From Chiua virens (Eukaryota; Basidiomycota; Agaricomycetes; Boletales; Boletaceae), in NCBI GenBank assembly GCA_019787685.1, contig JAHNUO010000039.1, positions 1 through 64,000 on the forward strand: a stretch of 64,000 nucleotides of DNA, in the 5' to 3' direction. The translations under genes and the position numbers were made by a program. Shown piece by piece: positions 19,986-32,500 of this stretch (position 1 is the first letter of the stretch; every line of letters starts with the position of its first letter). The notes under the pieces were generated by a model, which was not told the origin of the DNA, ran no database searches, and worked only from the letters and a program-made list of their open reading frames with translations.

Positions 19986-22315
19986 CGTCGGGTAGATCGT
20001 CGTATGATCGGCAGGTACTCAAAATGCGTGCACTACTTGTTGGAGTACGACTACCAATTACATAAGCGTAAGTACAATCCTGGTCGCGTTCAACAACTCA
20101 CCGGTTACTTCAGTAGTATTCGTGTCGTCGCTCTTTCTTCGCGCATCCTCGTCAATGCAGGAGTAGATTGGTGGCACGGACGAAGGCGGGAGAGTGGTCT
20201 GTGTGACGATTGACGGTATTCTCGACTAGTGAGCATGTTGTTTTCGTTCTTCTGGAAGCGTGGCTGATCTTTATTTCGAAGAAGTGACAACCTTTCTTAG
20301 TTGGGAGCTTGTGATTCCGTTTGATCGCTAAGTCTCACAACGTCAGTACAACGCCAAACAACGTGGTTCAGTGGTTCGAAGCGAAGGGGAAGCAAATGAC
20401 GGTACGTCACTGTATCTAGTCTTGTCGTCCCCCTTTTTGCTCAGTGCACCATGAAATCAGTTATTCTCCACTTGCAATAGAATGAAGACGACGAACAGCC
20501 TTCTTTTGTTGAAACCTCCCCTACCAGCAGTCGTACGCGATTGACTTCGCTGCTCTCGGCATCATGGACCCGCGTACTCGTATCGTCGCTCTCAAGATCA
20601 CTGTCGTCAATTGTCACTCCTCAACGTTGGCAGTCAAGTCTTGGTATTTTTGTCAATACGACAACTCTTTCGATAGGTCCTCATTCCCTTGCGACACCCG
20701 GCATGCCCCTCTCTTCGTTTCTCTCACCTGTCCCCGTTCAGGGATGTCATTGTCCTTGGTAGACAGCGGAGCTATCGGCGCCGAGGGATTCTCTATTAGA
20801 TTTGGACGTCCAGCGATCTTGAGAGCCTCTCCGAAGGTTATTGCCGTGTGGAGACACCAGACGTTGGAGAAGCGTCACCGCTACTAAATTTAGTTCGAGG
20901 ATGGGGGCTGAACGAAGAGTGTGTCGCCTATGTGCTTGAATTGATCGATTTTCTGATTTTTGGATAGGTTTTGATGACCACCCACGTGGGCAAGAAATGT
21001 TTCATGCCGTGTTCGACACTCTGGAAACAGAGATAGGGGAGAGCAGTGACGACAAGTTGATACTCGACTACCTGAATCGTCGTCTCGCGAGCCCTGAGCC
21101 AGGCGTAGACATTGATACGAACGTCATACCTTCTCTGAAGCATAGGTGGCTTCTCTACTGTCATTCTCTTTCTCCGGCCCTGCGCTCTCTCCTTCAAGTC
21201 CTGAATCGTACTCGTCCACTTCCGCTAACACGATGCACGAATCGCTTTCAATGCACGAGAGGACTACACTCTTCTGTGGTCGGGTCACGGGCACTGACGC
21301 TACCAATGGTGTTCCCTTCCATGTTACACAGGTTACATGTGCACGGAATGCCACTCAAATGATACCTATCACAAATCCGATGGGACGAACAGTACGCTTC
21401 CTGGAGTACAGGCGAGGCGAATGAGCCAGGCAGAGAGGAACCGCTTACATATACAGCTTCGTCAAGAAGATCGTCTACCTACCACCTCCCGTACTGGCTT
21501 CGTGGGCAAGGGGAATGTTGTGCAAGTGCCCGATTTGCGTCTCATAAAGCTAGTGTTCAGCGTAACTGACAAGTGATTTAGCACTCCCTCCACAGCAGAG
21601 AAATCATGGACGTTGAGCATCCTGAACGTCCTTCCAGACCTTCAACAAACCAGCGTTATTGTTCAGATCAGCCAAGAACCATGCCACGAAGAAACAGCCA
21701 TGGCTTCATCGCCATCTAATCAACTAGCCAACTCTCATTGCCGCCCAGTCCCGGAGATCTTGGTGCGTTGTCCATTACGATATTCGGATACAAGCTCACA
21801 TCACTATCCTTGATTAGACCGACTCGCCGAAGAGATGGCTTAGTGAAGTCCTTTCCTTGCTGAACATCAAGTCCGAGGAGGTCCAACAGCGCTTGAATGC
21901 GAGCTGTCTGAGGAGCGCAAAAGGTTGCAGGGCTTGAAGGTCAAGCTCGTCGTCCGACAGTCCTCGGAGCTGACAGGCCCCGTTCTCACTGCCTGAAAAG
22001 TGGAGCACGCTCGATGGCCGGAGGAGCGTTGCAAGTGGGAGAATGATTCCTCGGCGTGGTAGACGCAGTACAAGGCGAAGTCCGAGGAAAGGACGAATTT
22101 CTCCTGGTGCGTGTCACCGAGTTATGGGACGCAGCTGCACGAACTGAAGAAGTTCGTATCCAGTTATCGGGATTGGAGGCTGAGCGTGTCGCCTGGACGA
22201 AGAAACGCGATCCTCTGCTGAATGCCATGACACATATGCACTGATCGTCTGCAATCAGGTCGATCCAGCACAGATCCAAGAGTTTGCGGAGGTGAGTACC
22301 GAGGTTTACCATCGA
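19828..22315 (+). repeat. Segmental duplication, copy 2
   Basis: Homologous to 9609-14165 with two internal deletions. The last part, 22243-22315, is a fragment of exon 2 of the G-domain gene (reading VDPAQIQEFAE, followed by a GTGAGT donor). Reading frames inside are broken, as in copy 1. Its left end lies within the gene at 18213-19985. Confidence 0.7.
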
Positions 22316-22686
22316 TCTTTGAGTCTGATAGATGGTTTCATTGTAGAACGAAAGTGGTTTGTCGTTGGGAACCTCGAAAAAGTGCTGCCAAGCTGTTGTT
22401 GGTGAAAAGAAAAACACATTCATACACTACAAACCAATGCCATCGCACAAAACCTGCATACACTATGGACTCGAAAAAAAAAACGCTGCAGGCCGTCACA
22501 ATGCCATCGAAATCCCCATCAACACCGGCCAAAACACAAACACGAACCGAAACTTGGCCTTCTCCATGTCCATGCCTCAAGTTCGTGCCGCGCTCGACGC
22601 ACGTTGACCCTCTCCCTGTGCATCACCCTGGACTGGTATGCTACCCAACGGCGGTGGGGTCCCCGAGGGTGTCGTCGATCCAGAGC

Positions 22687-23647
22687 TCAAGGGTGCCATC
22701 GCGCATCGTCCAAGAAGACGACGATGAGGACCCAGTACTCCGAGTCGTCACCACTGTCCGAAATCCAGATTCGGTCCCGTTCTGCATCGCCAAAGTGATG
22801 CTGCTCCCCGTACTCGCAACCCCCATTCATAGTACTCGAGGTCGTACCTGTTACCGACCCCTGGGCTGCAGTGGCATTCCCAGACACAATCACGAAATCA
22901 GCCGAATAAATTACCGTACCGACCGGCTTGCTCGCCGTAAACCGAAGCGTGCTGTGGGCAGAGTCAGCGAGGGCAGTAGAGTATGCAGGCGGCGGCATCG
23001 GAGCAAGAAAAAGCAAATGACTCGAACATCCATCATCCGTGACACCCTCCCATGCCACATCTCGACCATCGAGATACGAGATCCAATCGACAAACCCATC
23101 GTGCGTGTCGTGCCCGCTTGGACGAACATCGACTCGGTGTTGTCCACCCTACCCCACAAGGCTAAATGCAATTCAAAGAACAGCAATCCAGCAGCGACCA
23201 AAGCATCACCCGCGACCCCCGAACAAGCCACGTCATCCATACCATACGCATCAATCATCGACGAGAAACCGAGACACCTACTACTTCACTCCCGCTCCGA
23301 GTCTTACCACCCCTGCTAGGATTGTCACCGTCACCGAACATGTCTTTGCTATGGGATGCACCCCCGACGCAAGTTGCGCCAGGTACGTCTATCGCGTTGT
23401 CATCAAACACAAACATCAGTTCACATTACTCGGATGTTTGACACCGACTCACGTCCACACACCACAATGACACGTGGAAGACGCCCATCTCGCTCAGGGT
23501 GGGGTACTTCCAGTTTTCGATCCAGCTCACCAGCTCGGGTCGATCCGCCGTCCACACCGTCACTTGGGTCGGCTGTGTGGGGTATACAGAGCCCGAGGCG
23601 ATGGGGATGCAAGTGCCGACGAGGAGAATGGCGTATGTCTGGAACAT
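22687..23647 (-). CDS. Kre9/Knh1-like secreted cell-wall protein, damaged or incompletely modelled
   Basis: ATG at 23647 begins a signal peptide (MFQTYAILLVGTCIPIASG). The opening of a Kre9/Knh1-like N-terminal domain follows: YPTQPTQVTVWTADRPELVSW and MGVFHVSLW. On the minus strand at about 23390-23290 a second exon reads YLAQLASGVHPIAKTCSVTV, the expected next segment. A third at about 22970-22830 reads LRFTASKPVGTVIYSADFVI, then a Ser/Thr-rich stretch typical of the GPI-anchored or secreted mushroom proteins of this type. Exon 2 runs into a stop and the linking intron is long (about 300 bases) for this genome, so a rearrangement is possible. Such proteins are exported and linked to beta-1,6-glucan assembly in yeast; the role in mushrooms is not known. 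Confidence 0.5.
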
Positions 23648-23814
23648 CTCGATGAACGGTTATTACCGTTCTGTTTGATATCACGTTTTTTTCTGGAATG
23701 AATGGAAGGATGAGATAGACCCTTGCAATCAGAAAGAGGGACGGCGGGACGGTCACTGATGCGCAAGAGTGATAGAGCGAAATTCACGACACGTGTATAA
23801 AAAATCAACCTCAA

Positions 23815-24003
23815 TTATGATATTTGCATGCTAAGCAAGTAAACCACACCTTTTCTCTTTCTAGGATACGGCGAGATGAGAACAGAAAACAACCAGAGCC
23901 AAGGCACCGTGCATACGTCGACACGAAGAAGGAAAATGGGAGTCCCCAGGTTCCGAAATATCAACTGCGCATCAAACAGCACGGGGGATCACATTCATCC
24001 AGG
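23815..24003 (+). repeat. Diverged duplicate of 16856-17108
   Basis: The two stretches share ATGATATTTGCAT, a TTTCTCTTTCTAG run, GGATACGGCGAGATGAG and CACCGTGCATACGTCGACA, with substitutions and several gaps. It ends abruptly where the seven-helix membrane pseudogene begins. It extends the 9.6/19.8 kb duplication outward. Confidence 0.65.
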
Positions 24004-24039
24004 TGTTCGCGCATTGGGCTCTGCCAAAAGCTATGACAC

Positions 24040-24966
24040 ACCACACGTTTTGCTGAATTTATGTGGTCCGGCACAACTCTTGGCGATATTCAGATTATAC
24101 GGTGTCGACGGTCACGGTCCCGATGCACTATCACCCTGGAACGCTGTCGTCGCCGATACTGCATTCGTCCTCAATACCTGGACCTCGGACGCTTTTCTCG
24201 TGCGTGTCTCTACCTCCATCTTTTCACCCGCATGCTGAACCGAGGATCAGCTTTATCGATGCTACATCGTCGGCATGGGTAGCAAGCCCATGGTAGCCCT
24301 TCCTGCATTGATATACCTTGCCACCGTCGGTGCCTCACTTGCCTGGTTGGCCGTCAGCACCGCACCAGGTGCTGTCTACAGCACCCAAACCGTCCAGATC
24401 GCTGGAATCGCCTCTTTTTCGTGTTCCGTCGCAATGAACGTCACCGCCTCCATACTTATTACAATACGCCTTCTGATGCACCGACGCGCCATCTCCCAGG
24501 CAGTTGGATCGCAACAAGGTCATTTTTACCTCAGTTACCTTGCCATGACGCTCGAGAGCGCGGTCTTGTACACCGTGTTCGTCATCATCACGCTGATCGT
24601 GTTTACGATCAACAGTCTGCTCGTCAACAGTTTCTTCCCCGTGTTGGGTACCATTCAGGTGGGTCAAGCGACCCATTTCTTCCGCTCTACAGCTGACCTA
24701 TTTCCTCGCAGGTCATTGCGCCATCGCTCATCATTTATCGTATCGGACGCGGGATTTCGTTCGAGACGGACAGGTATAGCAAGGATTCCACAGAGGGCAC
24801 ACTACGTTTCGCTTCGGGTCCTCTACGTCGCCAGATCGGACGGACGCCCGTGCACGAGTTCTCAGATGCATCAAAGACGATGCAACTCTCCTCAGACGGC
24901 AGCACCATGTCGAAACGGGACGGTTCCAATTCATTTACCAACGAGCTCAAGCACGAGCAAGTCTAG
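24040..24966 (+). pseudogene. Seven-helix membrane protein gene, N-terminally truncated
   Basis: Three exons match the intact gene at 25756-26971. One ends at 24199 (DAFL, GTGCGT donor); the others are 24251-24658 and 24712-24966. They encode helices 3-7 and a Ser/Thr-rich tail, with IAPSLIIYRIGRGISFETD at the last helix. Upstream of about 24040 the frame does not encode helices 1 and 2. It is replaced by the diverged repeat that ends at 24003. So the 5' part is missing, probably lost in the duplication event. It is in tandem with its intact paralogue 0.8 kb downstream. Confidence 0.65.
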
Positions 24967-25755
24967 ACCTCGTAATATTGACAAGTAAAACCAGCGACCA
25001 CCAGGATGAAAAGGGAGGACGGTCGGTCCGCCCACGATGTCATGGATTCATCACTCTCTTTCGTTTCGTCTCTTACCATCATCATCAACTGATTTCGTTC
25101 ATACACTACGGATATGGATATTTCGGAATCTCGTGGATTTTTGTTCCTTCATGTTTTTGATGGTCGCGACCGTTATTTTTTACGTGTGACCCTAACACCA
25201 AGCGCAGAAAAGGAAGGGGAGGGAGAAGCTCGCTTCCGAGTCAGGTCATTTTGATGATCATGATGGCTTCGAGCTCATTAAGGAGGATCAAAAACAAGGG
25301 AAACTTGAGGCTGGAGGGAGGACGAATGGAATGGAAAAAAAAGGTATGGTTGTTTCGCAGCTTTCCGAGTCGCTATCTGCAAATGGTTGGTTCCAAGTTT
25401 AGACTTTGTACTTGTAATTCTGCGACTCGACGTCCGGTCGACAACCTTAAGTGCGTCGATAATGTGGTGCTAGCTGACTTTCGGCCCTATATCTAGTCTG
25501 GGTACTGTACTGGTCAGTGACCAGGCGCATCAGAATTGCGATGTGATTAATATTGATACCTTGTTAGGTTGTAAAATATATTTATCGCCGATTATTTCCA
25601 TTCGAATCCAGCGCCTCACCATGCGCAAGGCATTCGATAAGTGGCAGTACTAATGCAAATGTCCAGCTTTCCATACCCGACATCTCTCCCTCTCTCTATA
25701 TCCCGTTATTTCTTTGATTTCCTTTAGGACATCTCAGGTACTCCCTGTAATCACA
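24967..25755. other. Intergenic between membrane-protein paralogues
   Basis: No gene seen. It includes the presumed promoter of the 25756 gene, with a pyrimidine-rich run (CTCTCCCTCTCTCTATATCCC) about 60 bases before the ATG. Confidence 0.35.
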
Positions 25756-26971
25756 ATGTCTGGGAACGAGACTCAACCCCTGTTCCCACCCGTCGAGCTC
25801 TTGAATCAATACACCATTGGATTCGAGGCTAATGCATTGGGTTGCATCCTCTGGGGTACCCCTTCCCGTATCTTGTTCCCTTTCCATGCCTTACTCATGC
25901 CTCGTCCGTAGGTATCTATGTCACTATTGCAGGAGTAAACTTGAGTCTCCTTCGTGAAAAGAGATTCAGAATCCTCCTGGCCTTTACCCTCTTCCAACTC
26001 GTGATCAGTACGTTGTATCTGATCATTTCGCTGTACAGCGAACCAGGAGACCTTTTGGGGCTATTCGGATTATACAGCCATAATGGCCCAGATCAATTAT
26101 TCCCCTGGAATGCCCTCATCTGCGATGCTGCATTCCTCGTCAATACCCTAGCCTCTGATGCTTTTCTTGTGCGTACTCTTTTCCAGCTGCATACACACGG
26201 TGCTGAAGCGAGGATCAGCTCTATAGATGCTATGCCATCTGTATGGGCAATAAACGCATGGTCGTCTTTCCAGCATTGATATGCCTTGCCACCTTTGGTG
26301 CTTCCGTTGCCTGGCTCGTGGTCGACTCCATACCTGGTGCCGTCTACAGTACACAACACGTCCAAGTGGCAGGCACCGCCGCCTTCTCATGTTCCGTCGT
26401 AATGAATATGACTACGTCCGTGATCATCACCGCACGCCTCTTGCTATACCGACGCACCATTTCACAGGCAATCAGAGCGGAGCAGGGTCAGTTTTATCTC
26501 AGTTATCTGGCCATGACCCTCGAGAGCGCGGCGTTGTATACAGTGTTCGTCATCATCACGTTGGCGATGTTCACGACCAACAGTCCACTTCTAAACCTCT
26601 TTTTCCCAGTGTTGGGAAACGTCCAGGTGGGTGTCGTTGCCTCGCTCACTTTGGTTACCGTGGAGGGCGACTTGCTCAGGCTCACGTTTTCATGTCTGGT
26701 TGCTGGTCTTCAGGTCATTGCACCCTCGTTGATCATCTATTGCATCGCGCGTGGAATCTCGTTCGGGACAGACGGGTATAGGAATGGCACATTGAGCACA
26801 ATACATTTCGCGTCGGAAACTCTGCGTGCACGGAGTAGTGCACACCAAGCGTTGGATGTCTTCAAGGCCACGAAACTCTCCTCGGGGAGTGGAAGCAATT
26901 CGGATTCGGACAGAAAAGTCTTTACTAACTCGTCCACGCACGAATTCCGGCCTGAGGTGGAACAAGTCTAG
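25756..26971 (+). CDS. Seven-helix integral membrane protein
   Basis: Exons 25756-25855, 25912-26168, 26219-26626 and 26714-26971 join over exactly 341 codons (340 residues), all with GT-AG borders. The protein has about seven hydrophobic segments. The second exon has AGVNLSLLREKRFRI after helix 1. The third begins LYRCYAIC, the conserved cytoplasmic-turn motif of a large agaricomycete family (usually YRCYVVW). The last helix contains IAPSLIIYCIARGISFGTD, followed by a polar tail. This family is numerous in mushrooms, lies in the plasma or internal membranes and has no established function; a receptor-like role is often guessed. ATG 25756 is the first in frame with a hydrophobic N-terminus. 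Two degraded relatives lie at 9060-9540 and 24040-24966. Confidence 0.85.
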
Positions 26972-28134
26972 ATCTCGATTGGCCTGGAGGCGAGAAATAC
27001 GTATCGACGGCCAACAAGAAAAGATTCACCCGTGGCCCCTGTTTCGTTTGATATCGCCAGCTTTCACATCGTAGCTCACCATCAACAAAATACACTCAGG
27101 TGCGGATATATCGAAATCCTCGGATTTTTTTCTATTCGTGTCAAAGTATCATGGTCACTAGGTGCCGAAAAAGAGGGAAGAATGAATAGAATAGAAACGC
27201 TTTACATTTATCATGGATTTATCATCTACTTGCGTACATACACCCAGCGAATTAGTTTATACGACCACGACAGTAATAACTTGCGTCTTCGATTATTCAC
27301 CAACCACAAAGTTACCCACTCCCTTGGACATTTCGAAACATCAAACTTAATCCCGCGGGGCTCATCCCATCCCGGTTCGTGCACAAGAGAAAACCTACAA
27401 GTCTGTAACCTGACCCAACCCTTTCTACCCTTCATATCTCCGATCTCCACACACCAAGTAGCATATTACACACTATAAACCAACCCATTGACTCTTGTGG
27501 TATCAGTGATAAGGTCACACTGCAAATTCGGGCGACTTGCGGAACAGATCGTTTGGCTGGGACCTAACTGGTGGAATAACTCAAGTTAGCATCATCGCCT
27601 GTCAATGCATTAGTCATTTAGCCAGCCTATTGTTAGTACGAACGCGAGAGATCACGTACAGGCGCCGATGATGCTGTTCTCCTGTGAACATTGGGGATCT
27701 TCAAGATCTGACCAGTTTCTTGAATGGGACAAGCCGGGCGCACGACTCGGAACACGGCAGCGAGCTTGTGCAAAACACTGCATGTGGTAGGCACAAATTT
27801 ATCGCGCGATATTCGCTAGAGTATCCAGGGACTGCCGAGTTTTGAACACTGCCCGTGATGTCGAGTGGCGGAGTTGGATGAGTGTAGTACTGCCACATCC
27901 TATGCAACAGCATCTGTGTACCGCTATGTCTAACTTATGGATTAGTAACGGCAACCCAGTATAGTGAGATGCTCGCAAGGACTGCGGAAGGAAATGTGAA
28001 CACGAGACCAGATTCCGCCGAGAATTGACCAGACCAAGTCTCCGAACAAATCTCTAAAATGCCACTGTTGTACTTGAGCTTGAGCAAACACATCATATAA
28101 CCTAGTCCCAATAAATATCAAACCGTACCGTATA
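26972..28134. other. Intergenic, no gene assigned
   Basis: Only short frames without recognised motifs. It separates the convergent membrane-protein and UstYa-like genes. Confidence 0.4.
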
Positions 28135-28789
28135 TCATGCAAATGACATGGTCCGATTCAGCGCAGTGTTCGCATCGTATAGCTCATACACCTTGTTCCA
28201 ATCCCGACATTCATACGTCAATCCAATCCCATCGATCGACAACGCTCCTGACGGGTGTACGGTCGCGGGGTTTAGTCGGGTGTTGGCAGCACAGAGCACC
28301 ATCTGTCGAACGTAGTTGAAACAATGATGGACGTGATACCGTCCTTGGATGTCTTCCGCTGGCTGGAGGATCGAACGGCGGATGCGGTCGAGACAGTGCA
28401 GGGTGTGAAACATGGCTACTGCGTATGGACGCGGATTCGAGTCAGGGCCCATGAGCACAACCGAGTGGAGGCCATTGGGCAGGAGCGATTCCCACTCGAG
28501 GTCAGCGAGTGGGCCCTCGACGGGGTAGTGCGTTGTTTCTTCGGTGAAGAGGGTGCGTGTGGGGGCGGTGGGTAAGTCGAGTTGAAAGAGCTCGAGCTCA
28601 GGATGGTTTTTGATGTGTACTGAGGGGTGTTAGATCAGAGTTTGTCGTATTCAAATGGAATGTACTTCGACGTGGTTCAGTAACGGTGCGGGACGCTGTT
28701 GGAGCTCCCTTGAGCATGAAGGTGATGTTGAACAGGCCGAGTAGTATGACTATCAGCTTTACGAACGTGAGCGCTGAGAATGATAGCAT
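28135..28789 (-). CDS. UstYa-like (DUF3328) protein
   Basis: Exons 28666-28789 and 28135-28619, with a 46-base intron carrying CTAAC and CTCAG, join over exactly 203 codons. The N-terminus is a single membrane anchor (FVKLIVILLGLFNITFML). The luminal part has the two hallmark HxxHC motifs: HTLHCLDRIRR and, about 22 residues later, HVHHCFNYVRQ. It ends CRDWNKVYE. The family catalyses oxidative cyclisation or other oxygen-dependent steps in fungal ribosomal peptide (ustiloxin/cyclochlorotine) pathways, and many members have unknown substrates. At about 200 residues it is slightly short. Starts further upstream in the same frame would add a segment lying in the 97-base repeat; I prefer ATG 28789, which gives a normal anchor. 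No precursor peptide gene was found nearby. Confidence 0.82.
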
Positions 28790-29555
28790 CTGTCTGACGA
28801 AGGCCTTAGAGTTCAGGACGAGTAGCAAACGGTCGTGAATTGGGGCTGTGAAACCGTATGGCCTTGGCACCAAACATTCATCCACTCCTTGTCTTGTGTA
28901 AACACAACAATCATTGGTATCACGACCAACACCCTATCATTGTATCTAACTTACTGAGAACTGCTTATATAATCAACATCACACAATGTTGCAGACACCT
29001 GAAACACGACCAAATAAGTCTGGCCACCAAAGGTGCAACTTAGCCCGAAATAAATTCAGAATTAGCGATTAAATATGTTGGAAGATGAACTCGTGATTCA
29101 ATTCAGAATAACTTGGCGAATAAATTGCCCAACAAATAATTGGTCATACGGTACTTAAGTTTGCCATTAAAATGCAAGATTTGTTTTGCCAAAAATGAAC
29201 AGCGGTCATATTCGAGATTATGCATAGCATATGTACCAAGTATAATGTACTGATCCCGCCAGAATACAATTAGGACTATCCTAAGTTTACATATAAAATA
29301 CAAAGTATAAAGTTGTGCTACATATGTTCCCTGAATGCGCCTTGATTGAGGTACCTTAACATATTTGAGACATTTTGAAAAAATGTGCTAGAGTAAGGGC
29401 TAAGCACAAATTTGACCACTAAATTTGAAAATGTATGGCGTACAAACTCTACAGCCACTTAGTGGCCCACCCAGTGGGTCACTTTGCGGTCCGCCAGAGA
29501 CAGTCACTCCGTGGCGCAGCAGAGGTAAGGGGGCTAGAAAATAACATACATTAGC
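28790..29555. other. A/T-rich intergenic DNA with the second 97-base repeat
   Basis: Positions 28821-28917 match 4123-4219. The rest to about 29440 is very A/T-rich. Around 29460-29485 lies an imperfect inverted sequence (TGGCCCAC ... GTGGGTCA). No gene is seen. Confidence 0.4.
28821..28917. repeat. 97-base dispersed repeat (copy 2 of 2)
   Basis: About 93 percent identical to 4123-4219, same orientation. It lies immediately upstream of the UstYa-like gene and may form part of its 5' leader. Confidence 0.6.
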
Positions 29556-32500
29556 TTATGACGCTGCTGTTTGAGGTGGAGAATGACATACTAGAGTGGG
29601 GATTGGCACCTCTTGATGTGCATGAAGCATTGCGCGAGTGCCTGGGGCAAGACTCAGGAACCAAGTATCATTGTACCAGTTGCGCGGAAGTCCAGAAACA
29701 GCAGTTGCCCTCATGTCCTTCCTACCCACCTCCCAATGGCGTCTGAGATGAGAATTACCAATTTGCTCCTTCATGTATTTATCTCGCAATGATGGTTCGT
29801 ATGATTCAACAGACTTGAATAATGTGGAGATTGCGGGGTGGATCCAGGGAAGCTCAACTCGGCATAGATTCTTCATGGTTGAGTGTGGTGGGCAGTCGGT
29901 TTCATCGCAGCTCATGCCATCAACATTGAGGTGCTCGATAATTCTGAGGATTGCAGCCCACTTGTCAGGATCCTGGGCATGATTTTCTTCTACGATTCGT
30001 TTTCTTCTCTGCAGGGTCTTGGCAAATTTGTCAGAATATCGTGTGGCTAGAACCAGTGCTTAGATATCAGACACTTACCCCGTTGTAGGGAATAGGTATT
30101 CCCTGTGCTCGCATAGCATGTTTCCGCACCCCGTCGTCACCCGATCCCAATCCTGATCTGTCTGCTTGTGTGAACTCATCCGGATTGCTGTATCCGTGCC
30201 CGTTTTGCCTCGGACTCTTTTATTTTATTTTTGATGCTCCTTATTCATACTTAGCATTGGCTAGACCATGTCACGCAGCCCTTGCAGGGACATTCGGGTG
30301 CCTCTTGAACTTTATACCGTACGAAAACCTTCTTTTTATTATTATCCTTACTTAGGACGAGTCTGAGGGTATTCCTGAGGACTATAAATTCACTGTATTG
30401 ACAAAATACAGTAGCTTTTGCCCATGTGCATCTGTCTCACATCGTTTTCGGTCGACGTTCATTTTCTCTCGCTCTCCTTGTATTTTCTCGATCCGGATTG
30501 GACTGCCATGTCCGCCTTTCTATCTGTTTTAATCTGGATTTGCCCCGGATTCATCTCGGACTACTCAAAAACCATTATTCGTCGTTCACCAACTCAGTGT
30601 TGTCCCTGGGTCGAACGGAATTGCATTCCTTCACCCTCTTTCTATTTCTTTCAATCCCCCTGAGTATTGCACTACAGCCGGGATATATTACCTTCACCGT
30701 GTCTATGAGACATCATCTGAGCGCTTTTCCGACGTCTTTCCTCCTTCTCAGCCTGCATCGCAGTCATTGCAAGACGTTCGCCACCTTGTACTGAGTTGAT
30801 CTTGGCTCTCTCGCGATGAGCTTGAAAGGTGCAGCCCAATTTCTGTTCACAACATTTGCGTAAGTCATCCAGACTCAGGGAATCTATATCACAGTTCATG
30901 CTCGGATATGATCCGTTCTTCAGCCTTTCATAGAAATCGAAAGTAAGGATGTTGATGACTTCAGAGTTCCAGCACGAGTTGGTCAGCGATGAGCAGTTCC
31001 AATCAAGCATAACATTGTCAAGGGTAGGAAACTGGTCGCCGTCATTGTTGTATGCAATAATGACACTCTGGGGAGCTGAAGGAGGTAAGGGACCGCTGGG
31101 TCGCGACAAGATGGCATTCTTCTCCCGCAGATAGGAGCGAAATGCACCCTGCAAACATCAGTACGAGATAACTGAATGGGGCAATCATCGTACATGTAAC
31201 GTATTCATGCTCCCTCATCGCCCAGGATTCCATCTTCTAGTAGGGGCTGGGGATTCATCCTCCTCTTTGTCATCAGCGTCAAAACCATTCCTAGACCACT
31301 TTGATGGACTTTTCTCTGCGCGAGTTCCCTTGGGTTGTTGCTGGAGAGATGACTGAGAGGCGAGAAGCTGAGTTATTTGATTGACAATAGGTTCCACAAT
31401 GTTCGCGCCTAATCGTTGAGCTATGATTTGATCCACCATGTTTTCTAGCATAGAGGTCGATGTAGAAGACGATGGTAAAGGCGCAGGCCTACTGGGTTGT
31501 AGAGGCGTAGCTGGATGAGGTTGTGTTGCGGTCGAATCCACCTGCATTGGAGGTTGGTGTGTAGTTCTTGTTGATGTCGATGGGGGGCTCACCTGCTGGG
31601 GAGGGTGGGTGGCAGAGGTGGGTGGTGCGGGGGTCTGCAGAGTCACAGTAGGGACCGGATGAGGTGCTAAGTTTGAATTCACCCGCATTGGTGGTTGATG
31701 TGTAGTTCACCTCTGGGCGAGGGCACGCAGCAGGGGGGGGCAAAGTGGGGATCCGCTGACTCATAGTGGGAACTGGAGGGGGTGGTTGACGTGCGGTCCT
31801 TGGTGGTGGGGAGTTGATCTGCTGGCGTGGCAGTGTGAGAGTTGGCAGCACGGGAGTTGTGGTGGGGACTGGATGAGAAGTCGAATCAACCTCTATTGGA
31901 GGCGATTGATGTATGGTTCTTGTCAGTGGGGAACTCACCCACTGGCTCAGTGGAGTCACATCCACATCCATCACTGGCAGCAGTACTACATGCTGTTTGG
32001 AGGGCACGTCTGAAGTGGTAACAGAAATTACACAAGGAGAAAGGGGCTTTTGGAGGTGAGCGAAGTTTGAAGATGGAGGTCGTTAGTTGGAGGTGGAGAG
32101 GAGCATTGTGGAAGGGGGGCAGAGGAAGAGATCCCTCCTCCCATCAAAGGATCAGTAGGCTGAGTGCGATCTACATCCATCAGAGGTTCGAAAGGAGGAG
32201 GGGCAGGAACTTGAGCAGAAATGGGAGGGGGAGAAGAGGCTGAAGGGGGGACAGAGGTTGAAGGGACAGAGATCACAGAGATCGCTCCTTCGGTTAAAGG
32301 ATCAGTCAGCTGAGCGCCATCTACATCCATTGGAGGTTCGGAAGACGAAGAATTCTGCTGCGAGAATACCATTTGTTGGGGGGATGGAGATGGGACCGCA
32401 GACGGTGCGATAGCATTAGGTTCTACTGAGTCACTGAGTTGAGACTGAGACAGGCCAATATCTTCAGTAGCGTGCATCCCAGAACGACAAGCGTGGTCCC

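Noticed and set aside
22354..23319. 321-codon plus-strand open frame
   Set aside because: It lies antisense to the Kre9/Knh1-like exons, has no recognisable motif and is Arg/Thr/Pro-rich as expected of a shadow frame.
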